Translations under genes and position numbers: made by a program
In this document: positions 27,113 to 36,018 of the stretch, piece after piece
How the letters are laid out: each line of letters starts with the position of its first letter
Position numbering within the stretch: position 1 is the first letter of the stretch
The notes under the pieces: generated by a model
What the model saw: only the letters and a program-made list of their open reading frames with translations
What the model was told of the DNA's origin: nothing
Database searches by the model: none
Source: Terasakiella magnetica
GTDB lineage: Bacteria > Pseudomonadota > Alphaproteobacteria > Rhodospirillales > Magnetospirillaceae
NCBI GenBank assembly: GCA_902729415.1
Contig: CACVCF010000445.1
Coordinates: 62,001 to 126,000, forward strand
Length of the DNA: 64,000 bases
Direction of reading: 5' to 3'

Positions 27113-28461
27113 CCGACGCTCGCCTCTTGATCGTCGACGACGAGCCGCATTATCGGCAATTGCTCAGTGAGCGCCTGGGGCGCAAGGGCTGGGCCACCTT
27201 CACCGCCGCCAGCGGTCAGGAGGCCCTGGCCACTGCCGAAACGGTGGGCGTCGATGTCGCCCTGATCGATATCATGATGGCGGGCATGGACGGGCTGGAG
27301 TTGTTCGAGCGCCTGCGTCAGATGGACCCGGCCATCGTCGGCATTATCGTTACCGGGCATGCCAATGTGGACACCGCCATCAAGGCCATGAAGCTGGGGG
27401 CCTTCGACTATCTCTCCAAGCCCTATAAGCTGAGTGAGCTGGAGATCGTGGTCGAGCGGGCGTTCGAGCAGCGTCGCCTTAATCACCGCTGCGCCGGCCT
27501 GGCCGCCCAAGTCGAGCATTTGCGCGGGCGCTGCGGTGATCAGATGCTGGGGGAAAGTCCGGTCTGGCTTTCGACCCTCAATCTGGCCCGCAAGGCTGCG
27601 ACCCAGGAAATGCCGGTTCTGATTACCGGCGAAAGTGGGTCGGGTAAGGAAGTCATCGCCGCCGCCATCCATCAGGGCAGCCAACGGGCCAAGGGGCCGT
27701 TCGTTCCCATCAATTGCGGCGCCTTGCCCGACAATCTGCTGGAGAGTGAGCTGTTCGGCCATCGCCGCGGCGCTTTCACCGGCGCCATCGGCGACAAGGA
27801 CGGGTTGTTCCAGGTGGCATCCACTGGCACCTTGTTCCTGGACGAGATCGGTGAATTACAGCCCGCCGGTCAGGCCAAGCTGTTGCGGGTGATGGAGACC
27901 GGCGAGTTCCGCCCCCTGGGACAGACGGCGTTGCGCCGGACCGAGGCCCGTGTCATCGCTGCGACCAATCGGGATCTCAAGGCCGAGGTCAAGGCCGGGC
28001 GCTTCCGCGAGGATCTCTATTACCGCCTCAACGTGCTGACGGTCCTGGTCCCTCCCTTGCGCGAACGCCGTCCTGACATCCCGCTGTTGATCGCCCATTT
28101 CATGGCCCGCTCCCAGGCCCAGATCCGCGATATCGAACCGGCGGCCATGGCGCGGCTAGTGGATTATTCCTGGCCCGGCAATGTGCGTGAACTGCGCAAT
28201 GTCACCGAGCGCCTGCTGATGCTGGAGGAAGGGCCGCGCATCACCGAAAGTCTGGTGGCGTCGCTGCTGATCGAGCAGAAGGACCGCACCGGCGGCGGGC
28301 GCTCCCCCCGCTTCGATCACATGATGTCGCTCGATGAGATGGACCGCGCCTATGTGCGCTGGGTGCTGGCCCAGTGCGAGGGCAATATCAGCACGGCGGC
28401 GCGCAAGCTCAAGATCTCGCGCTCGACCCTTTACCGCTATGTGGACGGGGAAAACGCCTGA
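27109..28461 (+). CDS. NtrC-family sigma-54-dependent response regulator
   Basis: 450 residues: receiver domain with phosphorylation site Asp54 (ALIDIMM), AAA+ domain with Walker A GESGSGKE, the sigma-54 contact loop GAFTGA, and [12 protein letters not shown] Fis-type helix-turn-helix closes the protein ([18 protein letters not shown]). The start overlaps the kinase stop in ATGA, so the two are translationally coupled and form a cognate pair. It is the obvious candidate to activate the four sigma-54 motifs at 16447-19567, which is inference. Confidence 0.95.
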   Translation: MTDARLLIVDDEPHYRQLLSERLGRKGWATFTAASGQEALATAETVGVDVALIDIMMAGMDGLELFERLRQMDPAIVGIIVTGHANVDTAIKAMKLGAFDYLSKPYKLSELEIVVERAFEQRRLNHRCAGLAAQVEHLRGRCGDQMLGESPVWLSTLNLARKAATQEMPVLITGESGSGKEVIAAAIHQGSQRAKGPFVPINCGALPDNLLESELFGHRRGAFTGAIGDKDGLFQVASTGTLFLDEIGELQPAGQAKLLRVMETGEFRPLGQTALRRTEARVIAATNRDLKAEVKAGRFREDLYYRLNVLTVLVPPLRERRPDIPLLIAHFMARSQAQIRDIEPAAMARLVDYSWPGNVRELRNVTERLLMLEEGPRITESLVASLLIEQKDRTGGGRSPRFDHMMSLDEMDRAYVRWVLAQCEGNISTAARKLKISRSTLYRYVDGENA

Positions 28462-28488
28462 CACCAGATCGGAGCCTGCGCCGTGGCG

Positions 28489-29214
28489 TTATCGCCCGGC
28501 CAGCAGGCGTTCGACGAAGGCGGGCACGACGTCCGAGGCGGGGCCGTGAATGCAGTCGTGGAACAAGCTGGCGCCTTCCGACGGTTCCAGGTTCAGCTCT
28601 ACCGTATGGGCGCTGCGGTTGCGGCGGACCGTTTCGACAAAACCCGCCGCCGGGTAGACGTGCCCAGAGGTGCCGATGGACAAGAACAGGCGGCAGCGGT
28701 TCAGTGCCGTCATGATGGTTCCCATCTGCAGCGGCATTTCGCCGAACCACACCACATGGGGGCGCAGGGATTGAGTGCGGCCGCAATCGGGGCAGGGCGT
28801 CTGGAGCGACAGATCGCTGGTCCAGGCCCGGGGCTGGTCGCAATGGCGGCAGCGGATCTTCAGCAACTCACCATGCATGTGGATCAGCCGGGTCGATCCC
28901 GCCCGTTCGTGTAGATCGTCGATATTCTGGGTGACGATCAGCACCTCGTCCGGCCATTCCGCCTCCAGCCGTGCCAAGGCGTGATGGGCGGCGTTGGGGG
29001 CGATGCCGCCGTGAAGCAGATTATGCCGCCGGGCATTGTAGAAGCCGTGGACCAAGGCCGGGTCGCGCGCGAAGCCTTCCGGGGTGGCGACGTCCTCTAA
29101 CCGCACCTTACTCCAGATGCCGTCTTGGTCGCGGAAGGTGTCGAGGCCGGATTCCTTGGAAATTCCGGCACCGGTCAGCACCACCATGGGGCCGGCGGAA
29201 GGAAGCGGGGGCAT
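28489..29214 (-). CDS. NAD-dependent protein deacylase, sirtuin family
   Basis: 241 residues. NAD-binding motifs GAGISKESGLDTFRD and TQNIDDLHERAG, the catalytic His in HMHGEL, and four zinc Cys (CRHC, CPDC) are present. It resembles CobB. The start is placed at ATG 29214 (MPPLPSAG), with GGAG upstream; the longer frame has no sirtuin character. It is convergent with the response regulator, with only a 27-base gap. Confidence 0.93.
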   Translation of the reverse strand: MPPLPSAGPMVVLTGAGISKESGLDTFRDQDGIWSKVRLEDVATPEGFARDPALVHGFYNARRHNLLHGGIAPNAAHHALARLEAEWPDEVLIVTQNIDDLHERAGSTRLIHMHGELLKIRCRHCDQPRAWTSDLSLQTPCPDCGRTQSLRPHVVWFGEMPLQMGTIMTALNRCRLFLSIGTSGHVYPAAGFVETVRRNRSAHTVELNLEPSEGASLFHDCIHGPASDVVPAFVERLLAGR

Positions 29215-29351
29215 GCGGGACTCCGAGATGGGGGCGACGTGAGTATAGCGATTTGCAATGTCACATATGGAGTCTTTCCCTGGCCATCGTTTCACGCCAC
29301 CATGACGGTAATAACCGGAGAAATATCCGGATAAAAAGGGGAGGAGGCAGC

Positions 29352-29555
29352 ATGTCGAAGACTCTTGTCGATGACGGCATCCGGGCGGATGTTTTGCGGG
29401 AGGCGCGCGCCGTAAGGCCGCGCAATTGGCTGGCTCGTGCCTTGGGCCTGGGGGATATGCCGCCGCAATCCTTGGGTTTGGGCCGGAACTTTGATTTCCT
29501 CGGCGCTCATGCCGCTTTGGCTTGCATCGAACGGAAAACCGCCGAGATGGAATAG
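29352..29555 (+). CDS. Small hypothetical protein
   Basis: 67 residues, MSKTLVDDGIRADVLREA at the start, basic in the middle (RPRNWLARALGL). GGGGAGGAGG precedes the ATG at ideal spacing, which is the main support for translation. No domain recognised. It is divergent from the sirtuin gene and precedes the phosphatase gene by 62 bases. Confidence 0.6.
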   Translation: MSKTLVDDGIRADVLREARAVRPRNWLARALGLGDMPPQSLGLGRNFDFLGAHAALACIERKTAEME

Positions 29556-29617
29556 GTCTTGCGGGCGGGCGGCCGAGGGGCTATCCCCAAAATACCGCTC
29601 GCGGCAAGGATACGGGT

Positions 29618-30106
29618 ATGATCAAGGTTCTGTTCGTCTGTACCGGCAATATCTGTCGCTCGCCCACCGCCGAAGGTGTGTTTCGCTCCCTGGTGGAGCG
29701 GGAGGGCCTTGCCCATAAGATTTTGGTGGATTCCGCCGGAACCCATGCCTATCACGTCGGCCAGCCGCCCGATGGGCGTTCGGTCGAAGCCGCCCACCGT
29801 CGGGGTATCGATCTCTCGGCCCAGCGTGCCCGGCAGGTGACCCGGCGGGATTACGAGGATTTCGATCTGCTGCTGGCCATGGACCGCGGCCATCTGGCCA
29901 TCATGGCCGGGCAATGCCTACCCAGCCATCACGACCGTCTGGCGCTGTTCTTATCCTTTGCGCCGCAACTGGTGCACCAGGATGTTCCCGATCCCTATTA
30001 CGGCGCCGGCGACGGCTTCGAGCGGGTGCTGGATATGATCACCCAGGGTTCTATCGGGCTGCTCGATCACATTCGGGCGACGCGGCTCAACTCAGAGCGT
30101 TGTTGA
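29618..30106 (+). CDS. Low-molecular-weight protein-tyrosine phosphatase
   Basis: 162 residues. The catalytic loop CTGNICRSP (CX5R) is at the N-terminus and the general acid Asp is in DPYYG. These are the two signatures of the low-molecular-weight family (Wzb/YfkJ type). There is no tyrosine-kinase or exopolysaccharide gene nearby. Its 3' end overlaps the convergent gene at 30087-30494 by 20 bases. Confidence 0.93.
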   Translation: MIKVLFVCTGNICRSPTAEGVFRSLVEREGLAHKILVDSAGTHAYHVGQPPDGRSVEAAHRRGIDLSAQRARQVTRRDYEDFDLLLAMDRGHLAIMAGQCLPSHHDRLALFLSFAPQLVHQDVPDPYYGAGDGFERVLDMITQGSIGLLDHIRATRLNSERC

Positions 30107-30494
30107 TCAGGTACTGGGCCACGTCGGCCGGCTTGACCTTGATGTCCTTTGGCTCTTGATTGGTTTCCAGCGCGATGCGGATGCGCATGGAATTCTCGAC
30201 GCTGCCCAGGTTGACCTTAACAATCCCGATGGCATTGCGGATGCGGGGATAATAGGTGGGATCAACCATCTTTTCCTTGCGCCCCAGGCGGGCCAGCAGC
30301 GCCTCCTCGGTGACGCCCTCGGCGGCTTGACTCTTGATCAGCTGCCAATCGGTCTCACCCGCCAGCCCGGCGGCCAGAAGCTCCTCCGGCGTGCCCTCTT
30401 CCAGATAGCCCAGCTTGTAGAGGTTCTTGCCCAGGCCGACATCGCCGCCCCAGCTTTGCAGGTTCTTGCTTTTGGCGACAAAGATCAGGCCCAT
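30087..30494 (-). CDS. Conserved-looking hypothetical protein
   Basis: 135 residues, soluble, starting MGLIFVAKSKNLQSWG. Alternating acidic and basic residues and no membrane helix or signal. No family recognised. The codon use matches the neighbours, and no other frame across the segment looks better. It overlaps the phosphatase gene tail by 20 bases. ATG 30494 has GGAGAG-like sequence upstream on the minus strand. Confidence 0.7.
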   Translation of the reverse strand: MGLIFVAKSKNLQSWGGDVGLGKNLYKLGYLEEGTPEELLAAGLAGETDWQLIKSQAAEGVTEEALLARLGRKEKMVDPTYYPRIRNAIGIVKVNLGSVENSMRIRIALETNQEPKDIKVKPADVAQYLINNALS

Positions 30495-30783
30495 GGCACT
30501 CTCCGGATAAGGTGAGGCGGCATTATGCCTCGGGAAGCCCCTGAAGTACCAAGGGACAATTCATCGCAGGCAAATCCAGTCTGGAGACGGGCTGTGCGGC
30601 GGGGCTTTGCGATGAAAAACCGAATAGGCATAAAAAACATGGTTGATTTTGCGGCTTATTCTCATATATCTATAGGCATGCAAACGCAAATGACTCGCAA
30701 CAAAGTTTGTTGGGCTCTTTTCAAAGCTTCGGCTTTGGCGCTGTCGCGGGTCAGGTAACATCTTTGAATCAGGGAGTGGTGGT

Positions 30784-31119
30784 ATGCGGTTCATGTCGGT
30801 AGCGGCGGCGGTTTTCGCCCTTGTTGGGCTCACTCAGGTTGCGGCGGCGGCGGAAGCCGGAGTGTTCGAAATCGTGATTAAGGATCATCGGTTTTCCCCG
30901 GACCGGATCGAAGTTCCCGCCGGTCAGAAACTGACCCTGCTGGTCAAGAATCAGGATAGCTCGGCCGAGGAATTCGAAAGCCATGCCCTCAAGCGCGAGA
31001 AGGTGATCAAGGGCGGCCAGGAAGCCCGGATCAATATCGGTCCGCTGAGTGCGGGCGAGTACACGTTCGTGGGCGAGTACCACGAGAGCACCGCCAAGGG
31101 CGTCATCGTCGCCAAATGA
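30784..31119 (+). CDS. Periplasmic cupredoxin-domain protein
   Basis: 111 residues with a signal peptide ending near VAAAA. The mature domain is a cupredoxin-like fold (FSPDRIEVPAGQKLTLLVKNQDS, then GEYTFVGEYHE), like the N-terminal domain of EfeO. It lies 13 bases upstream of an FTR1 permease, so the pair is probably a simplified Efe-type iron uptake system in which this protein binds or oxidises iron or copper. The 289-base gap upstream is AT-rich with TATCTA-type boxes, and a repeated GCAAA pattern near 30677-30707 may be a metal-regulator site. Confidence 0.82.
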   Translation: MRFMSVAAAVFALVGLTQVAAAAEAGVFEIVIKDHRFSPDRIEVPAGQKLTLLVKNQDSSAEEFESHALKREKVIKGGQEARINIGPLSAGEYTFVGEYHESTAKGVIVAK

Positions 31120-31132
31120 ATAAAGGGCTTAA

Positions 31133-31963
31133 ATGATGTTAGCGGCAGCCATCATCGTTTTCCGCGAGGTTCTTGAAGCGGCTTTGGTCATCGGGATCGT
31201 CCTGGCCGCCACCCGGACTCTGCAAAACAGCCGACGGTGGATCAGCGGCGGTATTCTTGCCGGTCTGGTGGGATCTGCCCTGGTCGCCTTATCCGCTGAC
31301 GTCCTGTCCGAGGCATTGTCGGGGATGGGCCAGGAATTGTTCAACGCCGGAGTACTGTTGGTGGCGGTGGTGATGCTGGGCTGGCATACGGTGTGGATGA
31401 GCGGCCATGGCCGCGAAATGGCCCAGGAGATGAAGCGCCTGGGTCATGCGGTCTCGGCCGGAAGCCGCCCTCTCTCCGTGTTGGCGGTGGTGGTGGGGGT
31501 CGCGGTACTGCGCGAAGGGGCCGAGACGGTGCTGTTCGTGTTTGGCGTTTCCGCCTCGGGCGAGGAAGGCACCGTGGCGACGGCCCTGGGCTGCGCCGTC
31601 GGGTTCGCTGCCGGGGCGGCCATGGGCGGTCTGCTCTATGCGGGTCTTCTTGCCGTGCCCACCCGTCATCTGTTCTCGGTGACCACCTGGCTGGTCACCC
31701 TGCTGGCGGCGGGTATGGCGGCCCAGGCCGTGGCCTTTCTGGCGGCGGCGGGGGTGTGGGACATCGCCTCACAGCCGGTTTGGGATTCTTCGTGGCTGCT
31801 GGCTGACAGCAGCCTGCCCGGCCGGGTGCTGCACACCCTGGTGGGCTATGTCGATCGCCCGTCCCTCAGCCAGCTTGGAGCCTATGGCGCCACCATCCTC
31901 GCCATCACCGGCCTGACCCGACGGATGGCATCGGAGAGTAAAGGCCCCGAGGTGGTGGTTTAA
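31133..31963 (+). CDS. FTR1 family iron permease
   Basis: 276 residues, about seven membrane helices. The two iron-binding motifs of FTR1/EfeU are present: REVLE (residues 11-15) and REGAE (about 126). Transports iron across the inner membrane, usually with an oxidising partner. It is directly downstream of the cupredoxin gene and ends at a bidirectional terminator. Start ATGATG at 31133; the second ATG is equally possible. Confidence 0.92.
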   Translation: MMLAAAIIVFREVLEAALVIGIVLAATRTLQNSRRWISGGILAGLVGSALVALSADVLSEALSGMGQELFNAGVLLVAVVMLGWHTVWMSGHGREMAQEMKRLGHAVSAGSRPLSVLAVVVGVAVLREGAETVLFVFGVSASGEEGTVATALGCAVGFAAGAAMGGLLYAGLLAVPTRHLFSVTTWLVTLLAAGMAAQAVAFLAAAGVWDIASQPVWDSSWLLADSSLPGRVLHTLVGYVDRPSLSQLGAYGATILAITGLTRRMASESKGPEVVV

Positions 31964-31984
31964 GCCAAGGCCCAATCTCTGAAA

Positions 31985-32019
31985 AAGGCCCGGACCGCCA
32001 AGCGATCCGAGCCTTTTTT
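31985..32019. terminator. Bidirectional terminator
   Basis: AAGGC and CGGA pair with TCCG and GCCTT (31985-32015), flanked by AAAAA and TTTTTT. It separates the convergent FTR1 and accC genes. Confidence 0.8.
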
Positions 32020-32041
32020 ATTGTTATGGCGTTGATATCAC

Positions 32042-33388
32042 TTACGTATTGCGCGCCACCCATTTTTCCAGCCAGTGGATATCGTAATCGCCGTTAACGA
32101 AATCGTCGTCGTGAACAAGCTTGCGATGCAGCGGCAGGGTGGTTTTGACGCCCTCGATCACATATTCGCCCAAGGCCCGGCGCAGGCGCAAAATGGCCTC
32201 GTTGCGGGTGTTGCCGTGGACGATCAGCTTGGCGATCATGCTGTCGTAATGGGGGGGGATGCGATAGCCGGAATAGAGCCCGGAATCCACCCGCACACCC
32301 AGACCACCGGGGGAATGATAATCGGCCACCCGGCCAGGGCTGGGGGTAAAGGTCTCGGGGTCTTCGGCATTGACCCGGCATTCCATGGCGTGGCCCTGGA
32401 AGCGGATTTCATCCTGGGTGTAGCCCAGCGGCGCGCCTGCGGCGATGCGGATCTGTTCGCGCACCAGATCGATGCCGGTGATGGCCTCGGTAATGGGATG
32501 CTCGACCTGAAGACGGGTGTTCATCTCGATGAAGTAGAACTCGCCATTCTCGTACAGGAACTCGATGGTTCCGGCGTTGCGATAGCCCAGCTTGGCGATG
32601 GCGTCGCAGGCGGTCTTGCCGATGCGGGCGCGCTGGTCGGCGTTGAGGGCAGGCGAGGGGGCTTCTTCCAGCACCTTCTGATGCTTGCGCTGGAGCGAAC
32701 AATCACGCTCGCCCAGATGCACCACGGCGCCGTAGTTATCGGCCAGGATCTGCATCTCGATATGCCGGGGATGGCCAAGATACTTTTCCATATAGACGTC
32801 GGCATTGCCGAAGGCGGCCTTGGCTTCGTTGCGGGCCAGCTTCCACGATTCCACCAGCTCGTCGGCGTTGCGCGCCACCTTCATGCCCTTGCCGCCGCCG
32901 CCCGCCGTGGCCTTGATCAGGACGGGATAGCCGATCTCGGCGGCACTCGACAGCGCCTGCTCCTCCGAATCGATGGAGCCTTCCGAGCCCGGTACCACGG
33001 GCAAACCGGCTCGCTTGGCGGCCTGCTTGGCGGTGATCTTGTCGCCCATCATGCGGATATGATCGGGGGTGGGACCGATGAACACGAAGCCGTGCTCCTC
33101 GACCATCTGGGCGAAGTCGGCGTTTTCGGACAAAAAGCCATAGCCGGGATGGATGGCGTCGGCGCCGGTGATGGTCGCCGCCGTCAGGATCGCCGCCTTG
33201 TTCAGATACGAGTCGCGGGCCGAGGGCGGGCCGATGCAGACCGCTTCGTCGGCGAGGCGGACATGCATGGCGTCGTTGTCGGCGGTGGAATGCACCGCCA
33301 CGGTGCGAATCCCCATCTCGCGGCAGGCGCGATGGATGCGGAGTGCGATCTCGCCCCGGTTGGCGATGAGGACTTTCTCGAACATCAT
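32042..33388 (-). CDS. accC: Acetyl-CoA carboxylase, biotin carboxylase subunit
   Basis: 448 residues. ATP-grasp biotin carboxylase carboxylating the biotin on AccB with bicarbonate and [20 protein letters not shown], the glycine loop [10 protein letters not shown] and [10 protein letters not shown] are diagnostic. It follows accB with a single base between stop and start. First step of fatty acid synthesis; probably translationally coupled to accB. Confidence 0.98.
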   Translation of the reverse strand: MMFEKVLIANRGEIALRIHRACREMGIRTVAVHSTADNDAMHVRLADEAVCIGPPSARDSYLNKAAILTAATITGADAIHPGYGFLSENADFAQMVEEHGFVFIGPTPDHIRMMGDKITAKQAAKRAGLPVVPGSEGSIDSEEQALSSAAEIGYPVLIKATAGGGGKGMKVARNADELVESWKLARNEAKAAFGNADVYMEKYLGHPRHIEMQILADNYGAVVHLGERDCSLQRKHQKVLEEAPSPALNADQRARIGKTACDAIAKLGYRNAGTIEFLYENGEFYFIEMNTRLQVEHPITEAITGIDLVREQIRIAAGAPLGYTQDEIRFQGHAMECRVNAEDPETFTPSPGRVADYHSPGGLGVRVDSGLYSGYRIPPHYDSMIAKLIVHGNTRNEAILRLRRALGEYVIEGVKTTLPLHRKLVHDDDFVNGDYDIHWLEKWVARNT

Positions 33389-33389
33389 G

Positions 33390-33842
33390 TTATTCGATGA
33401 TCATCAACGGCTCGCCGAATTCCACCGGCTGGCCGTCGGTCACCAGGATGCGCGACAGCTTGCCGCCGCGGGGCGCCCGGATCGGATTGAAGGTCTTCAT
33501 GGCTTCGATCAGCATGATGGTCTGGCCTTCGGCCACCATATCGCCGGGATTGCAGAACTTGGCCGAGCCGGGCTCGGGCGCCAGATAGGCCACGCCCACC
33601 ATGGGCGAGGTCACCGCGCCGGGATGGTCGGCATCGCCGGGGGCCGCAACCGCCGTCGCGCTGACCGCATGGGCGGCAAGGGCGGGAGCGGGGCCGTGAT
33701 GCACGGTCACCGGAGCGGCGGTGCGCGCCACCCTGATCTTGACGTCGCCGACGCCGTATTCGATCTCGGTGAGATTGGTCTCGTCGAGCAGACCGGCAAG
33801 GGTCCGCACCAGTTCGCTGTCGATGGGAGTCTTGTTGCCCAT
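33390..33842 (-). CDS. accB: Acetyl-CoA carboxylase, biotin carboxyl carrier protein
   Basis: 150 residues. The biotinylation motif EAMK (in [11 protein letters not shown]) is near the C-terminus, preceded by an Ala/Pro-rich linker, as in BCCP proteins. Its start codon shares a base with the aroQ stop (TAATG), so the two are coupled. It carries biotin between the AccC and AccAD active sites. Confidence 0.97.
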   Translation of the reverse strand: MGNKTPIDSELVRTLAGLLDETNLTEIEYGVGDVKIRVARTAAPVTVHHGPAPALAAHAVSATAVAAPGDADHPGAVTSPMVGVAYLAPEPGSAKFCNPGDMVAEGQTIMLIEAMKTFNPIRAPRGGKLSRILVTDGQPVEFGEPLMIIE

Positions 33843-34300
33843 TATGCCTCTGAACTTCCCTTGATCAGGCGGGCCAGCGCGTCAAGCGCAAGGATGTAGC
33901 CGTGGCTGCCAAAGCCGCAGATCATCCCCTTGGCCGCCTTGGCCACGTATGAGTGATGGCGGAACGAATCCCGCTGGTGAATGTTGGACAGGTGAACCTC
34001 CACCGCCGGGACTTCCGCCGCCAGCAGGGCATCGAGGATGGCCACCGAGGTATGGGTATAGGCGCCGGCATTGATGACGATGCCCGCCGCCCGGCCTCGG
34101 GTTTCCTGGATCCAGGTCACGAGGTCGCCCTCGCTGTTGCTCTGGCGGAACTCGACCGCAAGACCCAACGTCCCGGCATGGGCGCGGCACAGCTTCTCGA
34201 TATCGGAAAGCGTCTCGCGCCCGTAAAGCTCGGGCTGTCTGGTCCCCAACATATTGAGGTTGGGACCGTTAAGAATACTGATGATGGGGGCTTGGCTCAA
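33842..34300 (-). CDS. aroQ: 3-Dehydroquinate dehydratase, type II
   Basis: 152 residues. Shikimate pathway enzyme, removing water from 3-dehydroquinate. [17 protein letters not shown], the QSNSEG motif, [10 protein letters not shown] and EVHLSN are all present. First gene of the aroQ-accB-accC operon, a common alphaproteobacterial arrangement. Divergent from the thiS-thiG gene. Confidence 0.97.
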   Translation of the reverse strand: MSQAPIISILNGPNLNMLGTRQPELYGRETLSDIEKLCRAHAGTLGLAVEFRQSNSEGDLVTWIQETRGRAAGIVINAGAYTHTSVAILDALLAAEVPAVEVHLSNIHQRDSFRHHSYVAKAAKGMICGFGSHGYILALDALARLIKGSSEA

Positions 34301-34400
34301 AATACCTCCCCCTTCTTCCGCTGGTTCACCATGGCAGGGTTTATAGCACGGGTGGAGGAAGGTGCAACGCTTTGAAAATGAAAACCCGGCGTCCGATGCA

Positions 34401-34429
34401 TTGCATCAATGCCGGTGGCGCACCATACT
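34401..34429 (+). promoter_or_regulatory. Sigma-70-like promoter for thiS-thiG
   Basis: TTGCAT (34401-34406) and CATACT (34424-34429) are separated by 17 bases. A transcript would start near 34436, about 37 bases before the ATG. Downstream lies the palindrome CCGGACGTCCGG (34449-34460) and a TATAAT only two bases before the ATG. Confidence 0.45.
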
Positions 34430-34472
34430 CTAGCCCTTGCATCTCAAACCGGACGTCCGGGGACTATAATTC

Positions 34473-35459
34473 ATGAAGGTGATGATCAATGGCGAGGAGC
34501 GGAGCTTTTCCGCCTCCATGAGCGTCGAGAGCCTGTTGGGCGAGCTGGGGGTCGATCCCCGCAAGGTGGCGGTCGAACGCAATCTCGAAATCGTGCCCAA
34601 ATCCTCCTATGACCAGATCGCGGTCGATGACGGTGATCGTCTGGAAATCGTGGCCTTCATCGGCGGCGGCTCCAACGCCGCCGCCACCGATGATGGTGGC
34701 TTCACCGTGGCGGGCAAGCCCTTCCGCTCGCGGCTGCTGGTGGGCACCGGCAAGTACAAGGACTTCGAGGAGACCGCCCGCGCCATCGAGGCCTCCGGGG
34801 CCGAGATCGTCACCGTGGCGGTGCGCCGCGTCAACCTGTCCGACCCCTCCCAGCCCATGCTGGTGGATTATGTCAGCCCCAAGAAATACACCTTCCTGCC
34901 CAATACGGCGGGCTGCTACACCGCCGACGACGCCGTGCGCACGCTGCGGCTGGCACGGGAGGCGGGGGGGTGGAATCTGGTGAAGCTGGAGGTGCTGGGC
35001 GACCAGACCACCCTTTATCCTAACATGCCCGAGACGCTGCGCGCCGCCGAAGCCCTGATCAAGGACGGCTTCGAGGTCATGGTCTATTGCTCGGACGACC
35101 CTATCCAAGCCAAGATCCTCGAAGATATGGGCTGTGTCGCCATCATGCCGCTGGGTTCGCTGATCGGGTCCGGGCTCGGCATCCTTAACCCTATCACCAT
35201 CCGCCTGATCAAGGATCTGGTGAAGGTGCCGGTGCTGGTGGACGCGGGCGTCGGCACCGCCTCGGATGCGGCGGTGGCCATGGAGCTGGGCTGTGACGGT
35301 GTTTTGATGAATACCGCCATCGCCCATGCCAAAGACCCCATCCGCATGGCGCGGGCCATGAAGCTGGCGGTGGAGGCGGGACGATTGTCCTATCTGGCCG
35401 GGCGCATGCCCAAGAAAAGCTATGCCGATCCCAGTTCGCCCCTGGCCGGTCTGATCTGA
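34473..35459 (+). CDS. thiG: ThiS-ThiG fusion: sulfur carrier and thiazole synthase
   Basis: 328 residues. Residues 1-66 are ThiS-like ([12 protein letters not shown], ending FIGGGS); ThiS normally ends in the Gly-Gly that is thiocarboxylated. A short linker leads to ThiG from about residue 75: [12 protein letters not shown], the Schiff-base Lys in [10 protein letters not shown], and [11 protein letters not shown]. ThiG makes the thiazole phosphate of thiamine from dehydroglycine, deoxyxylulose phosphate and ThiS-thiocarboxylate. In the fusion the Gly-Gly end is internal, so cleavage after GG or another sulfur route is needed. Fused forms occur in other alphaproteobacteria. Confidence 0.95.
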   Translation: MKVMINGEERSFSASMSVESLLGELGVDPRKVAVERNLEIVPKSSYDQIAVDDGDRLEIVAFIGGGSNAAATDDGGFTVAGKPFRSRLLVGTGKYKDFEETARAIEASGAEIVTVAVRRVNLSDPSQPMLVDYVSPKKYTFLPNTAGCYTADDAVRTLRLAREAGGWNLVKLEVLGDQTTLYPNMPETLRAAEALIKDGFEVMVYCSDDPIQAKILEDMGCVAIMPLGSLIGSGLGILNPITIRLIKDLVKVPVLVDAGVGTASDAAVAMELGCDGVLMNTAIAHAKDPIRMARAMKLAVEAGRLSYLAGRMPKKSYADPSSPLAGLI

Positions 35460-35475
35460 GCTCATCCTTTCTCTT

Positions 35476-35511
35476 CCTATAGCGCGGCGGAACCTTCCGC
35501 CGCGCTATAGG
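35476..35511. repeat. Near-perfect 36-base palindrome
   Basis: CCTATAGCGCGGCGGAA (35476-35492) and its exact reverse complement (35495-35511) flank only CC. There is no T-run on either side, so it is not a standard terminator. It lies 17 bases after the thiS-thiG stop. Confidence 0.6.
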
Positions 35512-35620
35512 TGGCGGTTCCGGGGGAGTCCGGGCCATGGGCGGCGCGCTGCTAGTCGCTTGATTCAAAACGATTTTTTCTGGGGCGTTAAAAAATATTC
35601 CCAGCAGGGATATTTTTCAC

Positions 35621-35648
35621 TTTTCATCATCTAAAAACGGCGTATATA
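35621..35648 (+). promoter_or_regulatory. Possible promoter for the ornithine decarboxylase leader
   Basis: TTTTCA (35621-35626) and TATATA (35643-35648) with a 16-base spacer in an AT-rich stretch. The boxes are weak matches apart from the -10. Confidence 0.35.
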
Positions 35649-35654
35649 GCCCCT

Positions 35655-35997
35655 TCAGGTGAGACGTACAGCGCACGTGCCTCTGGCCCTTCGGGGTTTA
35701 AGTAACGACGTCCAAGGCGTCTTCTGGGTGCAAGCGGGGTGAAAGCCCTCGGTGCTTAGAGGAAATAGCTATGAACGTGTTGGCTCGGCAGTCGCTGTCG
35801 GAAACCACCCTTAACCAGTTCACTCGCACGGCCATCGGCCAGCGGCAGGCTTGGGCCATGCTGTGGAGTGATCAACGAAGTACCTCCCTGCGGATCTGAC
35901 GACTTCCCGAACTGTCGTCAAATGACTGGCCCCCGGCGTTTTAAGCTGGAGGGTTCTGATCCGTTTTCCTTGGGGCGAGCTTTGCCCTTGCCCAAGG
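35655..35997 (+). ncRNA. Long structured leader of ornithine decarboxylase (speF-motif-like)
   Basis: About 340 bases lie between the AT-rich promoter region and the decarboxylase RBS. The position upstream of an alphaproteobacterial ornithine decarboxylase matches the described speF RNA motif, but I could not align it to the motif model. Structures seen are a hairpin TGACGAC/GTCGTCA (35897-35920) that begins exactly on the stop codon of a small ORF, and CCTTGGG/CCCAAGG (35968-35997) just before the decarboxylase RBS. These could switch with translation of the small ORF. Confidence 0.5.
35771..35899 (+). CDS. Upstream small ORF in the ornithine decarboxylase leader
   Basis: 42 codons, ATG 35771 to TGA 35897, beginning MNVLARQSLSETTL. 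AGAGGAAA lies about nine bases before the ATG, a good ribosome site. The peptide is Gln/Arg/Thr-rich and has two Trp. Its stop codon is the first arm of a hairpin. By analogy with ornithine-sensing leader peptides of enterobacterial speF, it may control the downstream gene, but the sequence is not similar to what I recall of that peptide. Function is inferred only. Confidence 0.55.
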   Translation: MNVLARQSLSETTLNQFTRTAIGQRQAWAMLWSDQRSTSLRI

Positions 35998-36018
35998 CCA
36001 TGTTGGAAGGTGCTTGCG

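Noticed and set aside
34465..34470. TATAAT two bases before the thiS-thiG ATG as a -10 box
   Set aside because: The start would fall inside the coding sequence and no -35 box is found at proper spacing; the pair at 34401-34429 fits better.
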